The position numbers were made by a program, and so were the translations under genes. A DNA stretch of 64,000 nucleotides from Elymus sibiricus (lineage: Eukaryota; Streptophyta; Magnoliopsida; Poales; Poaceae): positions 188,042,936-188,106,935 of the forward strand of contig CM077676.1 in NCBI GenBank assembly GCA_039707655.1, read 5' to 3'. Shown in pieces: positions 1-11,767 of this stretch (position 1 is the first letter of the stretch; the number at the start of each line of letters is the position of its first letter). The notes under the pieces are model-generated. The model was not told where the DNA came from and ran no database searches. It saw only the letters and a list, made by a program, of their open reading frames with translations.

Positions 1-2201
1 GAAGCGCGACATAGCGGTAGCAACGAGACAACTAGCAAGCAAAGATAGTAAAGATATCCAAGGTCATGATCATCTTGCCAGAAATCCCGCTAGGAAGAAG
101 ACCGAAACCATGAAGAAGACGAACAAGTGTAGTCGAACGAATCCTCACACTTCGCAACATATCTAGAACTATCGAGAAGAAGCACAATCGGAAAGAAGCA
201 AACAACATGGTAAACACCCAAGCATAAACATGGCAGGATGCACAACCAAATATGATGCATGACAAGATTAAAGATGCAACAAACAACTACTACACATTAA
301 ATGAAGCTCAATATGCAACGAGTTGCATATTGACGAAACTCCACGTTCGTTTACTTAGTTCACTCCCGTTTATGTACATGGCAAGGTTAAATGTCGTTAA
401 ACATGGCAAGAGGTGAAGCATGATTAAACTACCTATCTAGGCAATTTAAATGAGGCCGGAAACAAGCAAGAACAATTCCGGAAAAACCCCATATGTAAAT
501 TTTGAATTTGGTACTGTTCTGCCTAAAACACAATTTTATAGTTGTTAAACAGGAAAATAAAGTGCACCATGATAATCTACACATTTTCCACCCCATTTAC
601 ATATAAAGTTTATGTACATCGGAGCTACGGTTATTTAGTTATGAAATAAATCATTTTAGCATGTCATTTATGCAAATTAATGCAAACAGCAAGTTTAAAC
701 ATTTTTAACATGGATGAAAGTTTGGAAATTGTGAAACTACACAAAATTCTAAGCATTTTACATATATAAATCATTTTAATCCGATGCATGGGTGTAAAGT
801 TATTAGATGCATGAAGTGCAAGGGTTTTTCTGCAAATCTGGAATGCACAGGATAATTAGACAAATTCGTGCAGAACCGAAAAAAACCATCACGGGCTGAA
901 TTCTGAAATGAGCTGGGCTGAAGCAGAGTGAGCGCTGGATATAAAATGACGCCCATGGGCGAGGGATACTGGGGCGCTCACATTGGGCCTAAGCAGGCCG
1001 CCTCGGGGCGGGACAGTGTGGTGCGGGACGCAGCGGAGCGGGACGGCGGCGTGCTTGGATCAGTGGATGCGGGCGTCCAGGGACGAGGCTGGACGGAGGT
1101 GTCTAGGTCGGGGCAGGGCTGAGGCCAGGCCTGCGGCATGCGGCGGGCGCGGCGGCTCCGACGAGAGCGCAGGGGCCGGGGCGGGGTCGCCGGATCTGGG
1201 CTCGGCAAGGTCCCGGAGGCGGCGGACGGCGCCGGCGGCGACGGGGAGGCGCGGAGCTCGGGGCGGCGCCATGGCTGTACTGGAGAGAGAGAGAGAACGG
1301 GTGAGGGGAGAAGGAAGAGAGAGGAGGAAGAGAGATGGTGCGGCAGCGGGGCTCGCCTGGGTCGCCGACGAGGCTTCAGTGGCCAGTGGTCGATGGGGCG
1401 GCGAGCAGCTAGGGCGGCGGGGCATGTTCCCTCGATCCAGATCGGGATCGGGGAGGCTGCGAGGCTCGGGCGGCGCCAGGCGACGCGCGGGCTCGGGCGG
1501 GCCCCGGATGGGCTTGGCGGGCCCGGTTCGGGAGGTGGGAGAATGTGGCGGCTGGGGGTTCGCTGGAGCTGGCGGCGGCGCGGATTTCGAGGGAGGGCTA
1601 GGGTTTCCTGAACTGGAGGGGCTAGTCCTTCCTTTTATAGGCAGGAGGGCTAGATGGAGGGGTTTTAGATCGTTTCGGAGTCCTCCGATCGTGATCCGAC
1701 GGTGCAGAACAGAGGAGGGGGGTTGCTAGGTGGGCTGGTGTGGCTATGTAAAGAGGCCATGGGCTGAGATGAGAGGGAAGTGGGCGGCCCGGTGACAAGT
1801 TTCGGAACACCGAAACATCCGACGTTTTGACCGGCTATAGTGCCGCTATAGATATCCGTTGGGGCATCAAACGACCTCCGAATGGGACGAAATTTGGCAG
1901 ACGGTCTACCTAAAATATAATAAGACCGCACGCCAACTTTCAACCCATTCCGAGAACATTTTTATCCCACTTATAAAATAATATCTCGGAGGTGCTGTGG
2001 GCGCGTGCGAGTGTGTCGGGTCTCGAAACGGACAACGGAAGGAACGGGGAGAATGACAACTACGAACGGATGCAAATTTTATGAAAACATGTGGATGAAA
2101 TGCACATGATGACATGACGAAGTACAACAAGCAAACGAATCACACGGCAACGACGGAAAATAAATGGAAGGAATCTGGAGCATCGGTCTCGGGGCATCAC
2201 A
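1..2201 (-). mobile_element. Minus-strand LTR, unidentified retrotransposon
   Basis: Read on the minus strand this starts TGTGATGCCCCGAGACC at 2201, a typical LTR start, and the + strand ends ...GGGGCATCACA there. It has an AT-rich U3 of about 560 bp, a TATA box near 1632-1641, a GC-rich transcript-like stretch (about 980-1610), then AT-rich sequence to the window edge. The GC-rich part gives several overlapping open frames in both directions with Pro/Arg/Ala-rich, low-complexity translations and no recognisable domain, so I call no gene. The left end lies outside the window. The intact right end directly abuts the gag region of the next element, so it appears to have inserted there or truncated it. 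Confidence 0.6.
1632..1641 (-). promoter_or_regulatory. Probable TATA box of the minus-strand LTR
   Basis: The minus strand reads CCTATAAAAGG, a near-consensus plant TATA box, followed about 40 bp downstream by GC-rich sequence beginning AAACCCTAGCC, a common start of grass LTR and gene transcripts. It lies about 560 bp from the LTR start, as expected at a U3/R border. Only the motif and its position are seen. Confidence 0.5.
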
Positions 2202-2276
2202 AGTGCGCATCGCAGAAGAGCCACCCAACCGCTGGCGGATCAACACCAACCCAGAATCCCGAATGCGCAGGACATT

Positions 2277-3530
2277 GTGGATGCCGCTCGGGCTCTCCGA
2301 GCATTGGAGGAAAATGCGCGCGCGGTGTATAATCTGCCACCGAACGTCAACCCACCGGAAGCGCATGACCCGCCCACCGCAACCCAGACAGCTGGCCGGC
2401 TTGGGGGCTTATCGAGCCACATGATCGGAACTCCTTGCTTGGTACCCGCGCTGCGAGAAGTGCGCATACCTCCGGATTTCAAAGGTCCTCGCAAAGTTCC
2501 TAATTACACAGCGAATCTGGAGCCCACCGAGTGGATCGAGAGTTACGAGCTGGCAATGGACTTATTGGGTGCAAGTGAGGCAGTGTGCGCACGTTATCTG
2601 CCTCTCATGTTGGAAGGCCCCGCTCGCACTTGGTTGAAAAACCTACTGGTGAATTCTATCAACACTTGGCAGGAACTGAAGGAGCGCTTCATCAAGAATT
2701 TTTAGGGAACCTGTAAAAGGCCAACCACAATTGTTGACCTTGAACGTTGCGTACAGCGGGAGGATGAATCGGCGCACCACTGGGCTCGTCGGGTTGCGGA
2801 GGTTATACACAGTTCCGACAGCATCTCGGCTGCTCAGGCGGTGCTTGTTCTGGAACGAACGTGCAAATTTCAGCCGCTGGTCCAAAAACTAGGGCGACTC
2901 AAGAGAAAGGCCCAGGACATGGATGACCTCATGGATGTCTTAACCCGGTATGCGGAGTCTGACAATACCAAAGATCCGCCGTCTGACGAGGAAAAAGCCG
3001 GTAAAGACAAGAAAGGCGGTGGCAAGGGCCACCAGCAAAATAATAGTAATGGGCAGAACAACAACGGTGGTAAACGCAAAGGTTATGACGGTAGCTCCGA
3101 TCTGGTGGCAAACACAAATACAGGGAACAAAAGTCAGCATCAGAACGATGGTTCTAGGAGGCAGTCCTCTGGTAATCGCCCTCTCAGCTACGTGGAAGCT
3201 CTCAAGGCTCCATGTCCGAAACATAGTTACAATGGTAAGCCGTCCAGCCACTCCTGGGAAAATTGCTATATCATGCAAGAGTTTTCCAAATGGGTCTTCC
3301 AGAACCATCATAACGGGGGCGGCCGTGGCAGACAAACCGACAACCTGGGACCCGGCTTCTCGGGAGCCGGCTTGCAAGGGCCCTTCACAGGTCCTGGTTT
3401 CCACGGGAATAGTAGCTAGAGCAGCGAGTTTCAGGGGGCTGGTCACACTGGAGGCAGCAATCAGCGGGGCAACCAGGGAAGTCAGCACCAAGCCGATCCG
3501 ACAGGGTTCCAGAGCAACCCGAAGCAGCTA
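2277..3530 (+). pseudogene. gag: gag pseudogene of the Tat element
   Basis: Encodes the capsid/nucleocapsid precursor that packages element RNA. The retrotransposon gag domain is visible at about 2500-2700 (motifs EPTEWIESYELAMDLL, LMLEGPARTWLKNL, TWQELKERFIKNF). A Lys/Gly/Asn/Gln-rich basic tail (2980-3420) follows, with a degenerate Cys/His segment near 3205-3270. In-frame TAG stops at 2703-2705 and 3417-3419 break it; beyond each the same frame stays gag-like. The true start is not determinable because upstream sequence is replaced by another element. It shares its frame with the protease. Confidence 0.75.
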
Positions 3531-3584
3531 AATAGTGGGCAGTATCACGTTTTCACCACCAGCACCTGCAAACGGGATCGAAAG

Positions 3585-4340
3585 GTGCAACGACGAGCCG
3601 CCCACACGGTTGAGCCGGCAACCCCTTATTACCTCAATTGGTCTGAACAACCGGTTACCTGGAGCAGGGCGGATCATCCAGTCCTCCTTGATTATCCCGG
3701 GCATTTAGCTTTGGTGGTAGCACCGCAGGTTGGGGGTTATACATTGATGAAAGTGCTCATGGACGGAGGCAGCATCATCAATATTCTGTACTATGACACG
3801 TTCAGGCGGATGAATCTGTCTAATAAGCAGTTGACTCCATCCTCTATAGTTTTTCATGGCATCATTCCTGGCAAATCAGCTTATCCCATGGGAAGGGTAT
3901 CCCTGGAGGTGGCCTTCGGCTCAGAGGATAACTGGCGTTCTGAATTCCTGTCCTTTGAGGTAGTCAAGTTGAAAAGCCCGTACCATGCTTTATTCGATAG
4001 GCCGGCTTATGCACGATTCATGGCACGGCCATGTTACGTTTATCTAAAATTAAAAATACCAGGGCCAAGGGGAACCATCACAGTTGAAGGCAACCGGAAG
4101 ATTGCACTCGAGTGCGAGGAAGGAGATGTAGCATATGCCGAGACGGCTTGCGCTGCAGAAGAATTGCGGTGTTATAAGGACAATGTTGACCCATCTGACC
4201 GGACCTCCCTGAAGAAGCCCACGACGGAGTCAGACCCTCTGCTCAAGTTTAAGTCGTCCAGGGACACCAAGCAAGTTGAGTTTACCCCGGGCAATCCCTC
4301 TGAGCAGTTCACTATAGGGGCTAATATGGATCCCAAATAG
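3585..4340 (+). pseudogene. pro: Aspartic protease region, Tat element
   Basis: Retropepsin-type protease that would cut the Gag-Pol polyprotein. The active site is VLMDGGSIINIL near 3750-3785, with Asp-Gly-Gly in place of the usual Asp-Thr/Ser-Gly, as typical of Tat elements. A flap/hydrophobic segment follows, with the substrate-pocket region LKSPYHALFDRPAYARF (canonical form has Gly-Arg-Pro; here Asp-Arg-Pro). It stays open for 251 codons to TAG at 4338-4340, in the gag frame. Upstream, 3420-3584 is in the same frame and is the gag-protease linker. Confidence 0.75.
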
Positions 4341-4403
4341 GAAAGCGCGCTCATCGAGTTTATCTGTGAGAACCGGGACATCTTTACATGGAAACCTTCT
4401 GAC

Positions 4404-5220
4404 ATGCCGGGTGTACCGAGAAAACTCGCTGAGCACTCCCTCAATGTGGATCCTAAGTTTAAACCGGTTCGCCAGTATCTCCGTCGCTTTAATGAGGAAA
4501 GGCGGAAAGCTATTGGTGAAGAAGTGGCCCGGCTCCTAGCTGCCGGGTTCATCGTTGAAGTCTTCCATCCTGAATGGCTAGCTAACCCAGTACTTGTTCT
4601 GAAGAAAAAGGGACTTGGTGGATGTGTGTTGATTACACAGATCTAAATAAGGCTTGTCCTAGTGACCCCTTTGCCTTGCCCCGTATTGACCAGATCATCG
4701 ATGCTATGGCGGGTTGTGAGTGTTTATGCTTCCTGGATGCTTACTCTGGTTATCATCAGGTAAAAATGAAGCTGGAGGACCAGGAAAAGACGGCTTTCAT
4801 CACACCCTTCGGAGCTTTCTGTTATACAACCATGCCGTTTGGTCTGAAGTGTGCACAGGCGACTTACCGGCATTGTGTCCAAAGCTGCTTTCACAAATAG
4901 ATCGGGCGGAACATTCATGCTTATGTTGATGATATTGTGGTTAAATCTCGAAAGAAAGAAACCCTGTTGGAGGATCTCAAGGAAACATTTGACAATATTC
5001 GTGTCTACCAGATGAAGCTTAACCCGGAGAAGTGTGTTTTTGGTGTCCCTGCAGGAAAGCTTCTGGGATTTCTTGTTTCCGAGCGTGGCATTGAAGCTAA
5101 CCCGGACAAGATCAAAGCAATCACGACCCTGGCTAAGCCAACCAATCTAAATGCCGTGCAGAGGCTGGCTGGGCGGGTTGCGGCGCTGAGCCAGTTCATA
5201 AGCCGGCTTGGAGAGAAGGC
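4404..5220 (+). pseudogene. Reverse transcriptase, Tat element (broken)
   Basis: RNA-dependent DNA polymerase of the element. Blocks in order: priming-finger region with EWLANPVLVLKKKG (about 4572-4615), CVDYTDLNKACPSDPFALPR (about 4625-4685), FLDAYSGYHQVKM (4730-4770), MPFGLKCAQATY (4830-4870), then catalytic AYVDDIVVKSR (4918-4950) and thumb FGVPAGKLLGFLVSERGIEA (5038-5100). A one-base frameshift near 4610 moves the frame, and an in-frame TAG at 4898-4900 lies just before YVDD. The catalytic Asp pair is intact, but the protein cannot be made as one chain. Confidence 0.85.
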
Positions 5221-6238
5221 AATTCCGTTGTATCAATTGCTTAATAAATCGGATAACTTCGTCTGGAGTGATGCTGCAGATCAGGCTTTTGAGGCCCTCA
5301 AGAAGCAGTTGTCTGAGCCGCTGGTCCTTGCCGCCCCTCGTGAGAAGGAACCAATGTTGCTATATATTGCTACCAATAACAAGGCTGTGAGCGTGGCAGT
5401 CGTTGTAGAGCGCAAGGAGGACGACAAGGAATATCCAGTTCAGTACCCCGTGTATTATATCAGTGAAGTGTTAACCGAGTCCAAGGAGCAATATCCACAT
5501 TGGCAGAAACTGGTCTACAGAGTGTTTATGGCTAGCCACAAGATGAAGCATTACTTCCATGAACATCCAATCACTGTGGTGAACTCAGCACCTCTTGGGG
5601 ATATAATTCGGAACCGGGAGGCCACAGGCCGGGTTGCTAAGTGGGCCATCGAGCTCGGTCCGCATCATCTCAAATATGTGCCCCGCACAGCAATCAAATC
5701 TCAAGCATTGGTGGATTTCATTAATGATTGGACAGAGTTACAGGCTCCCGAAGAGAAGCCTGACACAACATACTGGTCCATACACTTTGATGGCTCAAGG
5801 CAGCTTGAAGGCTCGGGGGCTGGAGTTGTGATTACTTCCCCACAAGGAGATAAGTTTTGTTATGTTTTAAGACTTATGTTCCCCTATGCTAACAATGCAG
5901 CAGAATATGAGGCTTTGCTTCATGGGCTTCGGATGGCCAAGGAGATGAACCTGAGCCAAGTCAGATGTTTGGGTGACTCAAATTTGGTGGCGCAACAGGT
6001 TTCTGGTACATGGGATTCCAAGGATCCCCTTATGGCGGCTTATCGGCACGCGGTCACCAACATTGCTGGACACCTCAAAGGTTATCAAGTTGATCATATT
6101 GATCGATGGCAGAACGAGGCGGCAAATGCACTCTCTCGCTTGGGCTCTCAGCGCAAGCCGGTGCCACCCAATGTTTTTCTGGACGTTTTGCACAACCCGT
6201 CTATCAAATTACCAACAGAGGAGGATTTGGCTACCTGA
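5221..6238 (+). pseudogene. Dual RNase H region, Tat element
   Basis: First comes the Gypsy-type RNase H that follows RT (about 5270-5560, blocks DQAFEALKKQLSEPLVLAAP and YYISEVLTESKEQYPHWQKL). After a spacer, a second archaeal-type RNase H occupies about 5770-6150, with catalytic blocks HFDGS (Asp), NNAAEYEALLHGL (Glu) and GDSNLVAQQVSG (Asp). The fourth position reads NEAANALSRLG, with Asn where Asp is expected. Open from 4937 to TGA at 6236-6238; the frame then shifts. The second RNase H is a family hallmark of plant Tat elements and presumably takes over RNA primer removal. Confidence 0.75.
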
Positions 6239-7540
6239 CCCGGAGGCGGCTCTCGTAGCAGCTGTCCACGCTGTACCTGATTGGACAGTCCCCTACTTGG
6301 CTTATCTAAGCCGGGGAGAACTTCCAACAGAGGAAATCCTTGCTCGACAGATCATCAGACGATCAAAGTCTATGACTATCGTTAATGGCGAGTGCACCGG
6401 CGAAGCGTCACTGGTGTTTTTCAGCATTGTGTTTCACCTGAAGAAGGCCGTGCAATCCTCAATGAGATTCATTCTGGTGACTGTGGTCACCATGCCGGCT
6501 CAAGATCACTGGTCGCAAAGGCTTTCCAGCACGGTTTTTACTGGCTCACAGCTCACGCTGATGCAGAAGATATTGTGCGCAAATGTGACGGTTGCCAGAA
6601 ATATGCTCGCCAGGCTCATGTGCCGGCTCAAGAATTGAGGATGATCCCGATAACTTGGCCTTTTGCAGTCTAGGGGCTTGACATGGTCGGACCCTTCAAA
6701 CGTTCCAAGAACAAGCATACGCACCTATTGGTGGCTGTGGATAAATTTACCAAGTGAGTAGAAGCAGAACCGGTCAGCCGTTGTGACGCTGCTACAGCCG
6801 TCAAGTTTATGAAAAAGCTGATATTTCGTTTTGGCTATCCGCACAATATCATCACAGACAATGGCACCAATCTTTCCAAGGGAGTCATGAATCAGTTCTG
6901 TCAACAGGAGCATATCCGGCTTGATCTAACATCGGTTGCGCACCCTCAGTCCAATGGGCAGGCAGAAAGAGCCAATCAGGAATTATTGCGTGGTATCAAA
7001 CCCCGGCTCATGGTACCTTTGCAACGCACGCCGGGTTGCTGGGAACAAGAATTACCCATGGTGCTTTGGAGCATACAGACTACTCCCAACAGGTCAATAG
7101 GCTATACGCCGTTTTTCCTGGTATATGGTGCAGAAGCTGTACTTCCAAGCGATATTCGTCATGACTCCCCTCGAGTGGCGGCTTATCTGGAATCTGATAA
7201 TGAGCAAGGTTGACAGGACGCTCATGATACTATGGAAGAAGAACGCAAACTTGCCGCGTCCAGATCAGCAATTTATCAACAGGACCTACGTCGCTATCAC
7301 AGCCATAGAGTTCGAAGCCGTACTTTTCAGGAAGGTGATTTAGTGCTCTGTCTGATACAAGACCAGACAGGCATGCATAAGCTTTCTCCACCTTGGGAAG
7401 GCCCTTTGTGGTTAGCAAGAATCTCAATAACGGGTCATATTACCTAATTGACATACGTGAGGCAGACAAGTCACGAACCTCCGAGGAGGAGACAAGCCGG
7501 CCCTGGAACATCGCCCAGCTCCGGCCATACTACACCTAAG
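6239..7540 (+). pseudogene. Integrase, Tat element (broken)
   Basis: DDE integrase that would insert the cDNA. An N-terminal His-His-Cys-Cys zinc site lies at about 6450-6610 (HSGDCGHH ... KCDGCQKYA). The catalytic core holds Asp in LDMVGPFK (6680), Asp in IITDNGTN (6850) and Glu in NGQAERANQELL (6955), so the DDE residues survive. The C-terminal part has HSHRVRSRTFQEGDLVL and ends WNIAQLRPYYT with TAA at 7538-7540. Stops at 6671-6673, near 6757 and at 7211-7213, plus frame changes near 6240, 6390 and 7440, make it non-functional. Confidence 0.8.
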
Positions 7541-8392
7541 TCATCAGCTGGGTTACATCTTTGTACATATCTTCTATCATGTATATACATAGCTTTTGGT
7601 CAATGAAATAAAGATCGGCAGCTCTGTATAAGAGAGTTTTATCGTTTCGCCTCAAAATTGTGTGTGGAGTCTTTATTTGTTGATCCTTGGTTATTTGGGG
7701 GCTTCCAACTCATTGAGTTTAGATTATAAAACCCTTTAACCCGGCGAGATGCCACAAGTTGGTTAAACCTGCCTGTTAGCAAGATGCTACTCCCTAAAGG
7801 CGACCCGGCGTACGCCTAATGAGTCAATCATAAAGGTGACCCTGAATTCATCAGAGTTAAAACGCTTGGTTGGTTGCGTGAGAGCCGGCTTTCAGAAAGC
7901 GAGGATAAACCAACAGGCCAAAGTGCCAGCTTCATGAAAGCAATTCAGACTTGAGCTGTATAAGCCGGTCTTTCAAGAAAATAAAGCCGGCTTGTTAAAG
8001 TCATTTTATCTTTTCTGCATTTATTTCCTCTCTGCATGCATTCATACATTCATACATGGCATCTACTTTAGTTAAGATTGATCTTTTATTACAAGTACTA
8101 ACGAGATATTCATCGTTCAAAACTATTGTTATCTGCGATAATTATTGCTTGTGCAGAATCACTCTTGTAAAAAAAATCGGCTCTAGAGGTCGCAAAGAGG
8201 ATCCACAATGGCAAAATCACCTGTATAACATACATAGGCAAGGCATCCACAGAGATGTTTGTACAAGCACTACAGTGCACGATGGCACTGGAATCAACAG
8301 TTTCGGATACTAAGTTATTACAAGCCACCCTTCAACTGCGGCCATGGAAAAAAGTTTCCACAGTTCAAACTACAAGAAGATGAGCCAGTGTT
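7541..8392. other. Non-coding spacer between pol and the antisense gene
   Basis: No credible gene. AT-rich sequence with recurring AGCCGGCTT-type words shared with the rest of this element's 3' region, and one TTTGGGGGCTT polypurine-like motif at 7694-7704. The + strand pol transcript and the minus-strand gene at 8393-11767 converge here, so polyadenylation signals for both are expected; AATAAA is present at 7606-7611 on the + strand. Confidence 0.5.
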
Positions 8393-11300
8393 TTATGTCG
8401 CCGGGTTAGAACTGGCGCCAGCAGCCGATGAAGCACCATGTGCTGGCTCTTCGCGGCCGTCGTCATCCTCCGCCTCCTCCTGACTTGATTCACCGGCTGA
8501 CCACTGGATTGAGCGCAACGCTTCAAATATGGCATCGGCTATTATCATGGAGGAAGGGTCGACGACAGGAGCAAAAGATGGCTTACGCATGCAGGTTAGG
8601 GAAACCAGTTCAGGATTTGGCGGCTCCATCTGTTCGTTCTCCTTCGAATAGCCTGCCTGGTACTTGGTCAAGTCTGCTTCTTCTGCAATCTCGGTGGCTG
8701 CAACCCGGGTTTCCTTTATACAGCGTTGAAAGTCTTTCTTGGTAAAAGGCGAGTCGTCCACAATGAACTCCGGATACCCGCCCACAATCTAAGCTGGATC
8801 TAGTTCTGGCACATATGCCTTGGCACGAGCTAGCACTGTTAGAGCCCCAGTGCGGCAAGCCGCCTTTTTCCATTCATCAAACCACTTGGGCACAACGGAC
8901 AGTTCCTTCAACATGTCAACAATCAATTGTGGCGGCGTCATGGTATTTTTTGCGGCCATTATACATCGGGAGCCGCCTATGTACAACTGCTCCACAAAGG
9001 TATACACCGCCTTCAATTTCACCAGTGGTTGCTGAACAAGGGTTTGGTTCTTGCGGCCTTCAAGGATAAGTACACGCGATCAGTAAAGCCGGCTTAGCAT
9101 GTTAAGTCGGCATAATTGACTCATGGTAGTCGTTTTACTTACCAAAGATGGCCTTGCACATAACGATGATATGGACCTTTAGAGTGGCTAGCTCTTGGGT
9201 TACTGGCTCCAGCCTGGCCTCGGCTTCTTGGGCACGCTCAGCTAAGGCGGCTCTTTCTGCCTCGGTCTCTTTCAAAGTGCTCCTCGCAAGGAGCAGTGAC
9301 TTGGTGGCTTCTGCAGATGATTTTTCAGCCTCTTTACGCAGTTTTTTCTCCATGCTTCCCTCCGGAAGAAGGAAGACCGCTCCTCCACTTGATTCACCAT
9401 GTCCTGCAAGGCAGTTTCAGTTATACATCATCTAAGCATGTCCCGAGCTGCCCTTCCGGTCGACCCGGCACATGGGGGCTACATGTTTCAGTGCTTCTCA
9501 ACAAGCAAAAAAGGAAGTTCCATGCAGATGTAGGCATTCTACATGGCACTTGGGGGCTATTGCATAATTTGATGTATCTTACAAGATATGGAGACCCGCC
9601 CATCACAATATGACGATCCGGCCTTTGGGGACCCGATTGAGGTTATGCATACATAATAAAATTTGAAGTCCCAGGTCATCATCTGATAATGACCCGGCCC
9701 TTGGGGGCTACATATATATATGTTTCATGACAGAAGGCGCAAGTTACCTCGTATTTCCGCTTCAATGAAGATATCATTGCAATTTCTATATCCCAGCTTT
9801 CAGACAGCCGGGTCAGCACAGCTTGGTGCAGGGTATTGGCGTCTTGATCTTCAAAGGCAGAGAAGTCAAGAGCCACCTTCCCCTTGTTCTTCAGGGGCGG
9901 CTCAGCCCTGGTAGGAACCTTGGTGAGAGCAGTGGAGGCTTCTGGTGGAGCAGTTTGTCGTTCACTCATCACGACAACTTCCTCTTGAGCCGGTGCCGCG
10001 GGCTGCTGTTCGGGTTGATCTTTAGTTAAATTCTCCTTCTCCTAAACGTCAAGAGAGGAGGCACGAGCTGGGCTCGCAGTAAAATCTTGAGGCGGCGGGC
10101 TGTTCTGGAACACCGGCTCGTCCCGGGTGACCTAGGTGGCCTCCGTTTCTTCCTGAGGGCCCGTTTGAATAACCGGGTCAGATGACCCAGTGGGGGCTTT
10201 CTTCTTAATCGCCTTAGCACTGTACAAGGAACAAGGAGTTATTCAATCAAAGTGTGAAGGGCAAGAGACCATTATATAACACAAGTGATTAAATTACTTA
10301 CCCAGGGTTGATATTGAAAGCCGGCGCCTGAGTAGCGCTTGATTCATCCGAAGAGGGGGACGTCTGATATGCCGAGTCATTTAAATGTAAGGGTTCCTTG
10401 AAACGACCAGCTAGAGGAAAAGAGGGAGTTGGACTAAGAAGCATCGGCTTGCTGTGTTTTCTTCAAAAGAAATTGGGGATCCAAGTGAGCGTCTTGATGT
10501 GAAAAATGGACTTTACAGATGGCAACCCGGGGTTTTCTTCGAACTTTGCGGACTACAGCCCAGGTTTTCTTTCAAACAGGTTTTGGGGAGTCAGAGTCTG
10601 AAGAAATCAAAGTTACCTCTAGCTCAACGGTGTGGCTGATCTCAGTTTCTTCCTGTGAAGAGTCGGCATCAGCAAGCTGATTAAAAAGGCGGCCAAGGGA
10701 GTCAAGTTCTACCTCGTTATCTTCATCGTCGTCTGGATCTTCTCCATCACTTTCCCGAGGAGTGGGGTCTTGAACTTCAACCCGCCACCAATCATCATCG
10801 TCCTGTGCCATGATCGGCGGATGGAATTACGACAAGGGTAAAAAGATAGAGGGAGTAAAAGGCAACAAAGGCGGCTTACGTTAGGTGCCGGGTTATTTGA
10901 GTAAAAGGGGGCGAGCCCCACTAGCTTAATATCATCCTTTTTTTCACCAAGAAGCTTTTTGGCAAATTTTATTATGTCCTTCTCCTTGAGGTTAACCCGG
11001 CTAAACCGGAGTGAATCTTCTCGATGACCGGTGTAGGAGTACATAGACCGTGTCCTAAAGTTGAGTGGCTGAATTTGCCACTCAACCCAAGTCCGGTTCA
11101 GATCGACGCCAGTGAGGCGATGGGCGATCAGTGCATTCATCTTCGGATACAGGGGTTCCAGACTCTCTCTTTCTTCCCTGGTAGCAAGACCCGGGAAGGC
11201 TGCATTGGTGGCAAGACGGTTTGCTCTGTAACCCGGGAGTGGGTTCTGCCCTTCGAAGGAGGTGTCCTTGCAATAAAACCAAGTTCCGTGCCACCCTTTG

Positions 11301-11767
11301 GGGTGGCTGGCCGGCTTGGCATCAGGAAAAACTGTATTTTTCCTCCGTTAGATGGAAACTCCGCCAAGTTCAACACTGGGGCCATCTTTATGTTCTGTTT
11401 GGCGGTTCAGATAAAAGAATTCCTGGAACAAGTTGATGGATGGCTCAAGCTGCAGGTATACTTCGCAAAAAACTTGGAATTGACACAAGTTGAAGATGGA
11501 GTTGGGGACTAGATCTTGAGGCCTGATGTTGAAAAAGTGCAGTACGTCTCTGAAAAACTTTAAGCCGGGAGGACGGAAGCCCCTTGAAAGGTGTTCGGCA
11601 AATACAATGACCTCTTTCTGACCCGGTTGAGGATGGATTTCTTCTTCAGGAGCGCGCCATTCGATCATTTCCTTGGATGGCAGCAACCCGGAATCCACCA
11701 AGGCTTGTAGGCTAAGCTCGGACATGCTGGATTTGGCCCAGTTCACAATCTTAGACTTGGGTGCCAT
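8393..11767 (-). pseudogene. Spliced antisense gene of the Tat element (aORF)
   Basis: A multi-exon gene on the strand opposite to gag-pol. ATG at 11767; probable exons are 11767-10880, 10802-10617, one ending at 10302, 10219-9748, 9403-9143 and 9057-8393, each joined by GT donors (GTAAGC, GTAACT, GTAAGT) and AG acceptors seen in the sequence. Exon 1 encodes a domain like the Pfam 'putative gypsy type transposon' family (PF04195, matched from memory), with blocks LSRGFRPPGLKFFRDVLHFF and DLVPNSIFNLCQFQVFCEVY. Later exons are acidic (10600-10800), then a Glu/Ala/Lys-rich coiled coil (9140-9350), then a C-terminal region (8393-9022). Frameshifts near 11380 and 9355 and a TAG around 8786 break it. 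Such antisense genes are known in grass Tat elements (Grande, RIRE2 type); their function is unknown. Confidence 0.65.
9474..9710 (+). repeat. Three copies of a GGGGGCTA polypurine-like motif
   Basis: GGGGGCT occurs at 9474-9480, 9552-9558 and 9703-9709 within 240 bp, each preceded by (A/C)A(T)TG or CTTG. The sequence just before the 3' LTR is a weaker relative (GAGGGCTAA, ending at 12833). On the + strand these resemble extra polypurine tracts; on the minus strand they fall in an intron (9404-9747) of the antisense gene. Confidence 0.4.

Noticed and set aside
983..1729. 248-codon Arg/Gly-rich frame and its 121-codon minus-strand partner
   Set aside because: Low-complexity translation of the GC-rich part of an LTR in every frame; no domain, and both strands are equally open.
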